From assembly GCF_042242105.1 (NCBI RefSeq), contig NC_092027.1, forward strand, positions 1,008,006-1,072,005: a DNA stretch of 64,000 nucleotides, written 5' to 3'. Every line of letters begins with the position of its first letter. Position 1 is the first letter of the stretch. Origin of the DNA: Pempheris klunzingeri. Its lineage: Eukaryota > Chordata > Actinopteri > Acropomatiformes > Pempheridae. A program made the position numbers and the translations under genes. Positions 34,901 to 48,300 of this stretch are shown piece by piece. The notes beneath the pieces were generated by a model. It was not told where the DNA came from, did not search any database, and worked only from the letters and a program-made list of their open reading frames with translations.

Positions 34901-36309
34901 AGTTTTAATGGACACTAACTGAGTGTATTTTGCTAAACCACAGGGTGAGAGAGAGAGTCCAGCCTCAGACATGCTCTGCTAACATTAACCAGCGTGGGCT
35001 CTTCTGTGGTATTTACTGGTAGTCCAGTGGAGATGCTGGTGTTACGATCGGGCTCAACAAAAGGAAGGAACACACAAGAAGAACAGTCAGTCATATTTAT
35101 TTACAGATAAAGCAGGATTTAATGACTAAAGGTGTGTTAGTGTGGGTGTGTGAAAGCATCGTGTTCTTTGGTGTAAAATAAGTGCAAACTAAAATAACCA
35201 AAAAAAACAGCCAGTGCTGGAAAGAGAGAGCAGTTAGTGATCTTTATTTATATAGCAGCTGTCCGACAAAATGCTTTACAGTAGAAACAAACACAAATAA
35301 AAGTATAAAACTAATATAATGATGATAACAAGGGAGTAAAAGTCAAGGTTAAAATAATTAAATAGAATAAAGGAAATGAAAACCTGTGTGGGCGTCCTTC
35401 TCTCCAAAAGGAATCAATAAACAGAATCAATGCTGAATCAATGCTGCTGCACAATCTCTCGTCACATGGTACCTGCTGTCATAACGCCCTCCCCTGACAG
35501 TGTCTAACTCCTGCCCCTCCCCCCAGGTGGTGGTGTCCCTGACCGTCTACGGCCTCTTCATGGCGGACGGCTTCTCTAACGTCCTTTGGGAGAAGCTGGA
35601 CGACTACGTCTACTACGTGCGCTCCACGGGAAACATCATCGAGTTCCTGTTCGGCGTCATCATGTTCGGAAATGGTGCCTACACCATGATGTTCGAGTCG
35701 GGCAGCAAGATCCGCGCCTGCATGATGTGCCTGCACGCTTACTTCAACATCTACCTGCAGGCCAAGAACGGCTGGAAGACCTTCATCAACCGCCGCACCG
35801 CCGTCAAGAAGATCAACTCCTTGCCAGAGGTGCGCGGGGACCAGCTGAGGGACATCGAGGACGTCTGTGCCATCTGCTACCAGGAGTTCGCCACGTCGGC
35901 CCGCATCACGCCCTGCCACCACTACTTCCACGCCTTGTGTCTGAGGAAGTGGCTCTACATCCAGGACACGTGCCCCATGTGCCATCAGAGAGTCTACGTC
36001 GAGGAGGAGAGCCGAGACAGAGCCGCCTTTTCCAACAACAACGGGGGCTACGCAGCGCCGCAGGACGCCGCTGACGCAGCCCCGCCAGCGCCGGTAAACA
36101 ACCAGCACGGACAGCCGGCTGCCGAGCCGCCGGAAGACGGAGCGGCGGGTGGCGTCCAGGCCGTGGGAGGACCGGGGGAGCTCGATCACGAGCTGCTGGA
36201 GGACAACGACAGCATAGAGTACGACGAAGATGAGTGGGGGACGCAAAACGGCAGCACGCCAATAGAAGAAGACTATATCAATGATGACACAGACTCCACC
36301 GAGGACTGA
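28992..36309 (+). CDS. rnf139: RING finger protein 139 / TRC8, ER membrane E3 ubiquitin ligase, 6 exons, 702 aa
   Basis: Exons: 28992-29154, 31877-32532, 33027-33174, 33282-33388, 34393-34644, 35527-36309. All are GT-AG and in frame. The protein opens with ALRVPCIFIIDAIFNSYYDP and runs through many hydrophobic membrane segments. Blocks shared with vertebrate TRC8 include KWFYYS, YVYLLVRHMYRIYGLQLL, FPDVLRVFWLTRVTAQA, SGCDSTLTVLGMSAVISS, FIHGMTDPVLMSLSASH and LWEKLDDYVYYVRSTG. The RING-H2 is complete: C556, C559, C572, H574, H577, C580, C591, C594. The C-terminal tail is acidic and Asn/Pro-rich and ends DDTDSTED. In mammals it ubiquitinates ER substrates, limits sterol synthesis factors and is a renal tumour suppressor. 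At 702 aa it is longer than the human protein (664), mainly in the tail and around the exon 2/3 junction. Confidence 0.97.
29608..29820 (+). repeat. gctgcaactaa-type dispersed repeat, partial
   Basis: Begins ggctgcaactaacttatttc, followed by agctgattaacagatcggcc, actgtcaggaagtagtgg and atcccaaagtccatctga, in the order found in the common fish element. The far end is truncated. Confidence 0.65.
30640..31160 (+). mobile_element. Foldback MITE (copy 3), ends degraded
   Basis: Shares ccagactccattgacagaaa, ggagctgctggtctactgct, agtcacacgataacactaac, tatggagtctgggggctttg and gagagcgatacgac with the other copies. Clear terminal repeats were not found. Confidence 0.7.
32700..32960 (-). mobile_element. 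Foldback MITE arm (copy 4) in rnf139 intron 2
   Basis: Positions 32791-32951 are the reverse complement of 42844-43011 with one substitution and one 7 nt gap by my reading. The flanking part (acacaataacacaaagaaac, gaccagctgctgc) matches the centre of the family. See the finding on this pair. Confidence 0.85.
34096..34205 (-). mobile_element. Possible tRNA-derived SINE head or tRNA-like fossil
   Basis: On the minus strand TGGCTTAGGGG (A-box-like) is followed about 40 nt later by GGTTTGAGTCC, a near-perfect polymerase III B box. The acceptor stem does not pair well, so a functional tRNA is unlikely. A tRNA-derived SINE fragment is the simplest reading. It lies in rnf139 intron 4. Confidence 0.45.
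34645..35526 (+). other. rnf139 intron 5
   Basis: Non-coding. The segment at about 35235-35385 (ctttatttatatagcagctg, aatgctttacagtagaaac) resembles from memory a widespread fish repeat near LINE 3' ends. The exon 6 acceptor is the pyrimidine-rich cccctccccccag. Confidence 0.5.
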
Positions 36310-36331
36310 CAGGACGAAGTCTAGAGAGAGA

Positions 36332-36337
36332 AATAAA
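36332..36337 (+). terminator. Proximal rnf139 poly(A) signal candidate
   Basis: AATAAA only 23 nt after the stop. A longer 3' UTR is possible, with a weaker ATTAAA at about 38112-38117, after the TG arrays. Confidence 0.45.
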
Positions 36338-36519
36338 CATATATCTTTATTCTATTTAAGTTAAACAGAATTCTAAAACACAATGTCAGCATCTTAATTT
36401 GTTCTGAAACTGTCAGGGATGTCGTTCTCTTTGTTCTTGTTAGTTTCTTTCTGTTTGATTTTGAGTTTAGGTTTTACTCTATAAGGGCTCAAGGAAAGAG
36501 TAACTGCTGCTCTCATTCT

Positions 36520-36585
36520 GTGTGTGTGTGTGTGTCTCTAAAGGACTGGGTGTGTGTGTGTGTGTGTGTGTGTCTAAAGGACTGG

Positions 36586-36621
<36 letters not shown>
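36520..36621. repeat. Interrupted (TG)n with duplicated spacer
   Basis: Three TG runs separated by two copies of tctaaaggactggg, so the repeat and its spacer were duplicated together. Confidence 0.9.
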
Positions 36622-36623
<2 letters not shown>

Positions 36624-37300
36624 CGGGGCTGCATGATGTACTTTCATACTTTCTTTCTTGTCAAACTGAATGGAGATCCTGCTACAGACCTGTAGGGCTG
36701 ACGTCTCCTGTCGGACTTTCATGAGGAGAGAAGCCTTTTTAATCCACAGTGTGTTTGTTACACTGCGACACTGTAACTCACCGCCGGTGATGGATGAAGG
36801 GAGTGACTGCTAGCTTTTTGCTCTTAGCCTTAGCCGACCGTGTCAACACTTACACACACACACACACTTCTGCTCCGTGTTCCTCTTGCAGAGGACAGAC
36901 GGACATGCTGGTGATTATCCCACCGCCACGCTAATTCATTCACTGAACTGTCAACACACACACGTGTTCTTCTTCATGCTTCAGTGAATGAATCAGCTAC
37001 TGGTCGTTCTAATCGTCTGTCTGTTGCCCACGTTTAGAAGAACACGGTGCTAGAAAGAAGAAAAAGAAGAAAACCTCTGTGTGTGCTGAAGACGCGATGA
37101 CTGAATTAGCATAGACCCCGCCCTTATCGACCGATCGATCGGCTGACTGCAGCCCTACAGATCTCTTTATGCTCAAGCGTCCTGCTGTCTATCTGGGGAC
37201 ACTCTGCATGCTGTGGACAGACCCCTAACCCCCCCGAAGCCTCGCTTCAGCCACGTCATAACCTCGTTTAGATTTTGTCACTTGTGCCGCCCCGGTGTGA

Positions 37301-37461
<161 letters not shown>

Positions 37462-37616
37462 GGCCTGCCGACATGTAATGTGCTGAGACGATGTCTTAAA
37501 GATGCAGATGATGCTCCCTAACAGCATGTGATGGGGAAACGCTGGAGTGTGTCAACTAATTCAACCTTTTATCCGTCTGCCAGTCAGGATTCATGAGTTC
37601 GAGCGCAGAAACACAC

Positions 37617-37727
37617 GTCTGTCTGTGTGTGTCTGTGTGTGTGTGTCTGTCTGTCTGTGTGTCTGTGTGTGTGTGTGTCTGTGTGTGTGTGTCTGTCTGT
37701 CTGTGTGTCTGTGTGTGTGTGTGTGTT
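37617..37727. repeat. Compound TGTC/TG repeat with internal duplication
   Basis: gtctgtgtgtgtctgtctgt blocks occur repeatedly. The array looks built from two tandem copies of a roughly 50 bp compound unit. Confidence 0.85.
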
Positions 37728-37729
37728 TC

Positions 37730-39769
37730 TGTCCCAGCTTTCTCCAGCTGTGTTTTGTTTTGCCAAAACAGTGATTGGCTGTCGGTCTTCATCAGGGTTC
37801 TTTCCTTGTTTTCAGAAGCGGCACACTCATGACTCTTGCTGTCTCTAAACCAGCCTCCAGCGCTCTCACATCCTGACTCTCAGGTTGATCGTCGCACCTC
37901 AAGTTTGTGGCACACTTGTTCAACATTTTTGTCCTTAACTAACTAAAAACGGAGTATTTTGGGGGCGTCTGCGGCAGCCAGAGGAAACCCAGAGAGGTGT
38001 GTCTGATTAAGAAACGACTTGCTACTGTAATCTCTGATATACCTCTGTCATTACTTACTACTGGTCTCTTGTGTGACCTCGCTTACATTTGTGTACGTTA
38101 TTGTACATGGAATTAAACACAAACGTGCACACACTCTCCCGTAGGATGAGAGAAGAGTTGGTTTCTTTTCTTTTTTTCCCAATAATGCTACTCTCAAATC
38201 AGTATTTAGTTTGGTGAAAAGGTTGTTTTAGACCCAGAAGTTGTTATTTTGATAAGACTGCTGGTTTGGGGTCACCCGTAAAGAGCTCTAGTCCCAAAAA
38301 TGAGTGTTTCTCAGTGCTCCTCAGTAGATCTCACAAAAGCCTGTATGAACGGTATGAAAAGGTGCCACTTGGTCAGTCTGCTGTCGCCTACGGGTGCTTT
38401 CATTTCTTTTAGAAGGAAACCTTAGTTTCAGGAGTCCGTTATTAGTGGTGGGCAGACGGAGACGGGAGCTTTTCTGAAGGCTCCAAACTGTGCTTCTGGC
38501 CTCAGGGTCCCACTGCTGGGCTGGAAGAGCATCCTCAACAAAGTGAAGAATTTCCAGGCCTTAAATCGACTCTGAAGGAGCTTCAGAAGAGTTCCTTTAA
38601 GGTGTTTTTTTGTTGTTGAAGTAATACTACAATGACCTGAAGTATCATTTCATACAATCTGTGATATTTGTTGTACGTTGAGGCGGACGAAGCGATTTTT
38701 CTGTTCTGTTTGTCCAGTTGAACACTGATCCAAAATCTACTTCACTACCTGCACAAAAGAAAGAACCAGAAAATATTTAGGAGCCACAGTTGCAGCTTTA
38801 TTTGACGCTGCAGATCCCCCAGGGACCGCAGAGACCCTCAGTGTGGATTGGTCTTAAAAAGCTTTCAAGCACAACTCCAAGTATTACACAGTTTAGACTT
38901 GCTGCAGGGTCTCACTTCAAGCCGAGGCTCATTACTGGTCGCAGGAAATAAGCTGCAGAGGAATCCATGAAGTTCTTGTTGCTGCTGAGAGCGAGACAGA
39001 GAGAGAGACAGACAAAGAGAGAGACAGACAGAGAGAAAGAGAGACAGACAGAGACAGACAGAGAGAGAGACAGACAGAGAGAGAGAGACGGGATCTGATC
39101 TGATAGAAAGCTGATGCTTTTTGACATGTTTCAGCGATGAAGGACTTTGATCTTTAGTTTGATTGTTCTGAAAGCTTTTTAAAAGGTAAAAGCTGTTCAT
39201 TTTGCCTTTTGTTTTAAAAAGAGACTTATGTAAATAAAATCATCTTTGATATTGCGTCTGGACTGTGTCTCAAATATAACTAACCTCCCATTTAAAAGAC
39301 TTTGTAGAGCAAATCCTCCGCACATACAGTCATGCACTTCAGTCATCGGGCCCATAGATGGCGCTCTTTCATAACTGTCCTGTTTCATTTCTCAGTTGAT
39401 CAATTTGAAGTCACAGATGGCAGTTTTGGATTGATCGCTTTTGGGTGCAGATGCTCTAAAATGTTGAGTCCCCTTCACTGCAGTACAGTTTATATAGTTT
39501 GTGATAAAACTGCAGCCTCAGTCCAACACTTAACAAATATGGTTTCACATTAGATTCAACGAGTATATTATACATCTCTCTGTCAAAGCTGTGGTGAAAA
39601 AGGTTTGTCTACCAGTCCTGTGGGTTAAACTGGAGGTGTAAGAGAGACTTGGAGGGGTTAATGATCCTGGAGGCCAACAAAGGCCTATTTTGTACATATT
39701 TTGGTGTTTAATGACTGACTGGTGCAAAGAAGAAGATCCTTTTTCTTTAACCAGAAATAGCACATGTAT
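37730..39769. other. Intergenic, rnf139 to tmem65, first part
   Basis: No gene is seen. A GACA/GAGA-rich tract lies at 38994-39090. Short ORFs in both strands are not supported by domains or splice sites. There is no trace of an intact trmt12-like ORF. Confidence 0.5.
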
Positions 39770-40290
39770 CAAACTATTGAAACCCACCAGACTCCATTAA
39801 CAAAAACAATAATTTTAACTTGCAGCACACAGGAGTTGCTGGTCAGCTGCTGCCTTGATTTGTTGGTTTGTGTGTTGTACAAATATTGCCTTGAGTATGA
39901 AACTATGGCTTGAAAAGACCAAAGTCACACAATAACACAAACAAACTGACTGATCGAGACAGAAATAGGCCAGTAATGCCTGTGTGAAAGATGATGTTTT
40001 TCTCAATGGAGTCTGGTGGGCTGTTTCTGACAAAAAGGTTCCTACAGGTGTATTGCTGCAGGGATCCTTTCCATAATGTTGTCAGAATAACAATCTGAGC
40101 CTGTCAGTGGCTAAAACAAACACTTTTAGTGGGTCATCAGGTCTGGTTGCTCCAAAGGATTACATTACAGCTATTACAGCCTGTTCACCGCCCATTCCAG
40201 GCTGCTCCAAATATCTATTGGACCAACTGGAAATGTTTTTATACCATTTAGACACCAAGAATATTTAGAAATATGGCTCAAATATAATGG
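39770..40290 (-). mobile_element. Foldback MITE (copy 5)
   Basis: Contains ccagactccattaacaaaaa, ggagttgctggtcagctgct, tcacacaataacacaaac, tcaatggagtctggtgggct, agggatcctttccataatgt, tctgagcctgtcagtggcta and accatttagacaccaag. Both arm types are present. Ends are not clear. Confidence 0.75.
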
Positions 40291-40388
40291 AGTCTTTCTT
40301 TAAGACTGGAAACAATAAAGGCAATATTACAAGCAGGCTGGGACTCATGGGATTATGAGTCATACGTAGGCAGCCCTGCACACCAACA

Positions 40389-40420
<32 letters not shown>
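40389..40420. repeat. (GT)15 microsatellite
   Basis: Pure GT run in intergenic DNA. Confidence 0.9.
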
Positions 40421-40421
<1 letters not shown>

Positions 40422-41940
40422 CAGCTGACCAGACCTCTGCAGACAGGCTGGGCTCTGCTGAGGTCACCTGACCCCATGTGCTATTAAAAGCCCCTAAGAT
40501 GTGATGTGATTTTAGCTCGTCCCAGATGAACTGACTCAGATATTCAGGATCAGTGTGATTCCTGCTGCTAACATGACAATCTGACACACCTCACTGCTGA
40601 CACGTCCCGTCTGAGACTGAGTGCATCCAAGAAGTTCATCAGACTATTATCACACAGTGTGACATGCAATTAACCTGCCAGCTCTCTGTGATGGCGCAGT
40701 GTGCACCAGAGGTGGAGGAAGTACTCTGATCATTTTCAGCCAGGCGCGACAGGCAAAAACGTTTCTTCATGCTCTGGTGAGTTTTGAGATTTGGGGCTGT
40801 TTTGCCTCCATAACGTGTTTATTAAACTTCACTTTGTCTATTAGATTTCTCCTACATTCATATCTTCACAGGCTGTTTTCTCAAAATGATTTTTTTCTCC
40901 TTCTGAGTCACAAATCTCCAATTCAGCAGCTTTTACAGACATCAAACTCTCCACTTTTATTCCTCTGTATATTCTGGAGGTTTTTTTTTTACAGAGGAGC
41001 TTGCTCATAAATCATCCAGAGCCTGATTTATAGAACATTTACTTCCTAAAAACCTGGTGATTTTTTAAAATGTTTTTGTGGTTGTTGAAACTATTTTCTG
41101 ATTTATGGATTGATAAAAAAAAAGTTTCCTCAGTAAAAACCTTTGGCTCAAATATATCAACAAAATGAAGCAAATTTGGAACCTGGATTTATCTAATGAC
41201 CAGATTTCTGTTCTGGAAATGTTTGCAAATTAGTGCATATTTAATTATGAGGCTCAAAATTATGATAAATGTGGGCTCACTACATGCAAGCAGCAGACCA
41301 CGATTGTCCTTTTATTCTAATTCTAACAGTTTGATAATCTATTAAATGTTAACAGTGTAATTAATAAACTAATTATGAACCTCTTGAGATGCACCATCTC
41401 GTTTTCAAAGGAGTCCTTGAAGCAATAAGAGGTGCCTTTGCAATCAATAGTCCAATAAGTTGCACAGATGACTCAAATATTGCACAGGTGAAGAGAAAAT
41501 ACACTGAATGAGTCACATGTTGAAGCACTGGAGCCTCCAAACCGTCATGTTTACTTGGCTGAGGATACAGACTGGAGGAACAGTCAGTGGGCTTTACTGA
41601 TGAGGCCAGAAGAGTTAAGAGGAGGTAACACCTGCACACTTGTTCCACACCACTAACGTTTAGGAAAAACATCTCAATCCTTCACCCGTAATTACACATC
41701 ATGCTCACCAAGAGCTGCTGACCATCCAAACCCCCCAAGGAGTAAATACTATAATATAATAATATAAATATGAATATATTAATACTATATGAATAAATAC
41801 TATACTATATTTATATAAATTTACTATATAAATAAATAAATAAATAAATACTATAATATAATAATATAAATATTAATCCAATAAAGTACATGAAAATAGC
41901 AAAACAAAAAGGCACGCTTCAATAAAACAAACTGAACTAT
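40421..41940. other. Intergenic DNA before tmem65
   Basis: AT-rich, no gene. At 41740-41875 a segment containing aaatactataatataataat occurs twice about 105 bp apart, around a (AAAT)n run. This indicates a local tandem duplication. Confidence 0.6.
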
Positions 41941-42378
41941 TTCGCAGTCAGGACCGGAAGCGGGGTGTTTTATTTTGAAAGCACCCACCGGAAGTGTGTC
42001 TTTTAATTCCGGCCGCCTTGACGTCGTTCGGTTCTTCTTCGGCTGTAGCGTGAACTTCACGAGCCAAACTCCGGACCGCCGAGTGTGAGGAGATAATGAG
42101 ACAGTTTGGGCGGTGGACCGCAGGGAAAGAAGACATGTCCGGCTGCTCGAAAGTTCACCCGAGTTTCAGACAAGCGGCCATTAAAACTGGCCGGTTTCTT
42201 CCCCTCTGAGGCCGAATCGAGCTAGTTAGTCGGACCGAACAAGAGACAACTTCTGCCCGAGCGTCGGTCGTACCTGGAGCGGGGAGACGAACACGGAGGT
42301 CGGCGCCTATTTTAACGTAAAAACACAACAAGTTCTACATTTTCCACACTTGGAGGAGCGGTTGTTTGTGTCGGCACC
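41941..42378 (+). promoter_or_regulatory. tmem65: tmem65 promoter and 5' UTR
   Basis: CpG-rich block with ACCGGAAG at 41953-41960 and ACCGGAAGTG at 41987-41996, both ETS/GABP consensus, plus TTCCGG at 42007-42012 and TGACGTCG at 42019-42026. No TATA box. GABP (NRF-2) sites are typical of nuclear genes for mitochondrial proteins. Confidence 0.75.
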
Positions 42379-45300
42379 ATGCTCAAGCTCTGCCTACGGA
42401 GAGCTCTTCGGCCGGCTTTACTGAAGTTACCAGCGGCGGGGATCGCTCCGGGGCTGCCGGGGATCGGGCGACACACGCCGGTCTGCTGGATGGGCACACA
42501 CGGGAGAAACGAGCCCAGGGAGCCGCTCAACTCCCCCACGAGAGCCAAAGAGTTTATTTACCGCCTCCAGCCGAAGGAGAGGACGTGTTTACTGAAGGAG
42601 CTGCAGAGCTTCGAGTCCATAGCCATTGCTCAAGGTAAGAGAGCCAACAGAGCAGGTCAAAGGTGAGAATGAATGACAGGTGAGGTCAGGTGCACCTGTG
42701 CTTCTGTTTCAAGCTGTTAATACAAGCGCAGGTCCAAACTATTGTCCTAAAGGATGATTCTGGTATTTTTAAACCTGGGTCCTGTCTTCACATGTTTTGG
42801 TAGGTTCATCAGAAACACAGTGGCTGTACCGTAATCCTTTCCAGATCACAGTAGGTCCACTAAAAGAGCTTGTTTGATCCACTGACAGGCTCAGAGTGTT
42901 ATTCTAAGTGTGTGACAGCATCATGGAAAGGATCCCTACAGAGAGAGACCTGGAAGATCCTTTTGGTTTAACCACAAACAGCTGTTTGCACACACACCAG
43001 ACTACATTCACAAAAACAGGGATTTTAGCTCACAGGACACAGGGGTTGCCATGCTAGTTCCTGTGACTCTGGTGTTTTAACACATTAGTTAGTATCCGAA
43101 CAAAGTCTTTTAAAACACCAAAGTCACACAATTACATAAACAAAATAACTTATCAAGTCAGCAGTTGACCCACAACTTACATGTTCTGTGAGGTAGAATT
43201 ACGGGTTTTGTCAAAGGAGTCTGGTGGCCTTGAAGAGAGTGATATAACTGCTGTTTCTGATTAAACAAAAAGAACCTCACTTTTTAGTGGACGTGCTTTG
43301 ACCAGATGCAGTTGCCGCAAAGCATTTTGTTGCAGCCATTGCAGCCCGTTTAGTGGCTGCAGACTGATACCAACTTCAACACTTATGTAAAAATAGGTCT
43401 CAGATTTTAAAATACCAGAATTATACATTAAGGGAAGTGAGTCAGAGATGGCCACCAGATCATGTGCTGCTGATGAGTCGACAACAACACTGGTGACACC
43501 CAGTTAGGATTTGGCTGCATTCTGACTGTAGTTTAACATTTTGATCATTTTGCCTTTCTTGGGTTTATTTTTTTTATTTATTCTTGTTATTTATTATTTA
43601 TTTATTCTCAACATCAAGTGTTACCACAGCATCCACTGTTCTGCTGTTTACTTATCAGCTGATCAGCAGTGATTTGTGATGTATCATGATCCCAGCTGAG
43701 ATGATGAAGTGAGCAGTATTTCAAAGACACAAACTAATATTTATGGGACGTCATAGTTGACTGATTCCATAGTAGTAATGATTTTTTATTGTTCTCGCAG
43801 TTTTAAACCCCCCATATTTGAAATGCGGCTCCAGAAAGCTTTAAAAACATCATGTAATGGAAAATGCTTCAATTTAAATGTTATGTTTTCAAGCTTTGGA
43901 ATAGACCAGAAGAAGAAAAGTATTCCTTGGAGAAGTGCTTGATTTTCTACATAATCTGGTGTTTCATCTGCACAGTCAGCCGAACCAGACATCTTTGAAT
44001 ATTAGAAATGCAACGATCCTGTCATCGCATCTGTCTGTGTGGCGGCACACAGGGAGGGCTGTGGGTGTAAGGGGACTTTTTTATTTACAGTAACAGTTTA
44101 TACGTGCTGGTAAAGGCTTTGAGAGTCTGGACATTTGTGGTTTAGGTTGGTTTTGGAGCAGGTTTAGTCTAATAATTAGTCAGGGAGTGTGTGTGTGTAG
44201 GTTTCCTCTTCTGAGTCACCAGAGGGTATTTTCTGTTTGCTTGAGAGGAAAAAGAAAATAGTCTGAAAGTGAATCTAAACCAGAGTGACTCATCTGAGGA
44301 CTGAAATAGTAAAATCAGCTGAGCACAAAGATCTGATTAACGTCCTCAGAGCGTCTTTGGGATTCTCTGATTCTTGCCAACGGCCTGTAAATTCAGAATT
44401 CAAGAGTCATTTTGGACTTCATAGTGTTTTTCAGCTTGGATGAAGTGTTGTGGGAGACCAGAGAGAGACCGTAGAGGACTGCAGGGCAGGGACGATCTTC
44501 TCCTGGTTCAATAGTATCACGACACTCGGCCCATTCATTCATGTGTTTTCATTTCTAAGTATTTTGATTCAATATTTGGATTTATTGTGATTTTTGGTGA
44601 CCATCAGGAAAAGGTGAGCCGGACAGTCGTATGAGCCCACATTGATCACATGTCGCATCACTGCAGAGAGAAGTGTACAACAGAGCAAATGTTAAAATAC
44701 AAACTTTTTGAAGTGAACTTTAACTTCCCCATGCATGTGTCCCTGCTGGGGTTCGCTAACATGAAGCTTTGTGTGAACTGCTGAGTGGTTTATTCAGTGT
44801 CTTCAGTTTAATCCAGTGGGGGCAGGTAATTGGCGAGTTTCTCTGCGTCAGTTCTGCTGAGTGTTCCAGAGCGGCAAACAGCATCACTTACACCGGAGAA
44901 CATGGAAGTGCCCGCTAAAGCAAAGCAAATGAAGTGGGAATAAGAGGCGAGAGAGGGAGACATCTGCCCTGAAGTCTCTTCCTCTCTGGGTGGGTGGGGG
45001 GTCGAGGTATAAACTGAGAGTGAGAGTGAGAGAGAGAGAGTTATCGAGCTGTGAGCGCAGCATTTGTGTTTAAATCTTTGGATTCAAAAAGTGAAGTATG
45101 TACAGTACAGTGTGAACATCATTCGTCTCTCTTGCAGTGGATACGACTTCACGTTACATTAAAAGCAGTAACAGTCACAATACATAAGTGAATCGATTTC
45201 TTTTTTGCTGACAAAGATGAGGCTGATGAAGTCCACCACATCTGAATATATGACAACAAAGCTGCACATGAATGACATTTTTATACAAAGATGGACTCCA

Positions 45301-48300
45301 GTTGTGTTGTACTTGAGTGTCAGATATATTCGGGGGGAAAACAAAAAGCCAGCCCCGTGTTAAAAGAGTTGGATGTCATTGAAATTGTAATAAAATAATG
45401 AAAAAAGCCAAACACAGTGCGGCATGTGGAGCCTGGATTCTGCTCAGCAGGTGCTCGGTGTTTCACGGTGCGTTTACTGTCCTCCTCGCCTCTGCAGTAC
45501 CCCCCCCGTCCTCCCCCCGTCCTCCCCCCGTCCTCCCCCCGTCCTCCCCCTTCTGCTCCGATAATGCTGAAATGATAAAATGCTGACACGCTGCCAAGAC
45601 TTTAAAGAGTCTCAGTTGTGCGTTCAGAGCGGCTCCTCTTCACTCTGTAGTGCAACACCCTGCTCTCATTAGCACCCAGCACCCAAACTGCTTTTTCAGG
45701 CCATTATGTAAGATGATGTGCAAGCTGATTTTTAGGAAATTGTTTCCCTTTTCTGGCTGTTAATCCACCCGTCTACCACGCAACAGCTTTCTATTCCGCC
45801 TCTGATACACTGAAATGGATTTAGGAAAGCATTGGCAGCACTGCGGCTCCTCTGCTTCCACACAAAGCGCCACTTTTCTTGCCGTCAAAGACCCAGTTTG
45901 AGTCCACACCCATTTCTTTACAGAGACGGTTGTGTAAGAGACTTGATGGAGGAGTGTGTCCGTCACGCTCTCTGCACAGGTGTGGAAGGGTGCAAACCAG
46001 GCTGATCCATTAAAGATCTTTATTATTGAAGTATGTTCTGAAACTGGGAACTAGCCATAGAAATAATTGATGCATGAAAAGATGGAAAGTGTTTGTGAGA
46101 ATCATTTCGTGGCCTTTGGATGTGAGACTGTCTTCCTCCTCCTCCTCCTCCTCCTCTTCAGCAGTGCTGCTGTGGAAATGACAGCTAATCGTCACAGCCA
46201 GTGTCCAGATGCTTTCGGTCCCTTGAAAGTTTTAAAGGTCACAAAAATGTGTTTGTGTTGTCTTTTCTTTTTTTCCATCCCGTGGAAGCAGCTGAGCGCT
46301 TTGAGCTCCTCTGGAGAGATTCTGACCCAGACAGAGTCTCTGTCCTCTCTGTGGAGGCATGATTCATTATCCTCCTTATTTCCATAGACTTTCATGAACA
46401 TGTTTCTTTTTCAAACACAGATAACCTTTTTAGAGGTAAAATTAAAGAGACAGATTAATATTCATATTTATATTATTGGTGAGTTGCAAGAAAAAATTAT
46501 TCACGTAAGTTTTCTATTTTCTGATTTATTTATTTTTAAGTAATTTTTTAACGCCTCAGTCGATAAAGTTCTAGAAAATCAGATTGTTGAACTCTAATGT
46601 GACGTCATATTCTTAAAAAAAAAAAACGAACAAAGCCAAAATGAGAAAATAGAAGATGTGGCGTGTGGTCCAGGACCTGTCGGGACTCGACCTGCACCCT
46701 CACATTTTAAACCCTGAACACGTGGATTTAAACGCCCCCCTCCATCGCTGCGCTCGCCGAGCTGGGCGCTCCGCTGTGTGACGCACTCTTCGGTTTACAC
46801 CATCACCCCAGAGGAAGAGTCTCTCTTTCCCCCTGTTGACGCTGTTAGATGCCACTTTGTTTTTACTGGCATTTCCTTTTTCACCGTTAATGAATATGAA
46901 TGCCTACGTTACTGTAAAACCTCATCCACTCCTTCAGCTTCTTATCGACACGTACGTAGCAGGAAATCAGGCCAGAGAACCATGGCTAAGACACATTACT
47001 GAAGTCTGGGACTTTTTGGAGGAAGTGAGGTGTTGACCAGGAAACCAAGTCATCCAGATGCTCTGAGACTGGCTCCAGTTTTGTACATGTAGTCAAGACA
47101 CACTCCATACCTCCTCTGAAGTAAAAGACATGTGTGCATATCGTGCCAGGACTGGAATCAAAAGAGGAGAGAGAGAAAATATCTCACTGATGCTCGAGAG
47201 CCAGATAACCTTCAGTGCTAGTGTCACTCCCTCTTCAAACATCAGAACAATGATTACTAATCAAGTTAAAGCGAACAGTTACCAAGTCACTGGAGCACAT
47301 GGGTCCACCTTTCTCTGCTTTCCTGCCTTAACCTGACTCCTCTCACTGACTTGATTTCTTCTGTGTATGCAAACACAGTCAAAAGTGAGTAAGTGGAAAC
47401 ACGTGTGGGCTCTTTAGTGTATTTTTAGGTGGGACCATGCGGCCCAGAGCAGCCCCGCTCTTCCTGCAGCACTGTCCATCATGTTAATTAGTCGGCTCAG
47501 CACAGGACTGTGCTTGGCTGTGAAAGTGGTCACTAATAAGCTCAACTCCGAGCCCCCACCACACACCCCCCCTTTAGTGCAACTACTAATGAGCTGAGAG
47601 CCATCGAAGGACAGGAGGGGATATGGAAGTATTTGTTGTTGAGCTGTGAAAGACTTTCAGCCCAGTGAGTCTGATGCTGAGCGAAGCTGCAGGCTCATTA
47701 AAACATTACATCTACATTTCAGACGTTTAGCAGACGCTCTGAACTCGAGGAGGCTCGTGTTGAGCGGAGGAGCAGAGAAAATGTGAGGCCACACGCATTT
47801 CAGATTGTGTGCCGTGCTGTAAATGCCCATAATGTGACTTGTGAAACACAGGTGGAGCTTAAAGACGGGGGGTGTAACACTGGAGAAACTAGAAAGAGTA
47901 GAAGGTATCCACTCGAAAAACATCCAACGCTGCTCCCCCACAATACAGGAGTGTGCACAAGTCCGCTGTACTGACACAGTCCGGCCAGCACAGCTCCACC
48001 TTACTTCAACTGTGGTGCTTTAAAGAGTTAACTTGTCCCACAATAACATAAATAAACTAACTAGTGGAGGCGGCAGCAGCAGACCAGCAGCTCCTGTGTT
48101 CTGCGGGGTAAAATTCCTGTTTTTGTGAATGTAGTCTGGTGGCTTTGAAGAGAACAGAAAGGAGCGTACAGGTCTGTCTCTGTAAGGATCCTCTCCATGA
48201 TGTCTTCAGACATTTAGAATACAAATCTGAGTCTGGCCCAGGTAAAGTTACAGTTATCCCCTTAAAGGACTCAGACTTGTTATGATTAATCTAGAAAAAT

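Noticed and set aside
35479-36262. Long antisense frames over rnf139 exon 6
   Set aside because: GC-rich third positions keep the opposite strand open. The sense strand has a complete RING-H2 and family-wide conservation.
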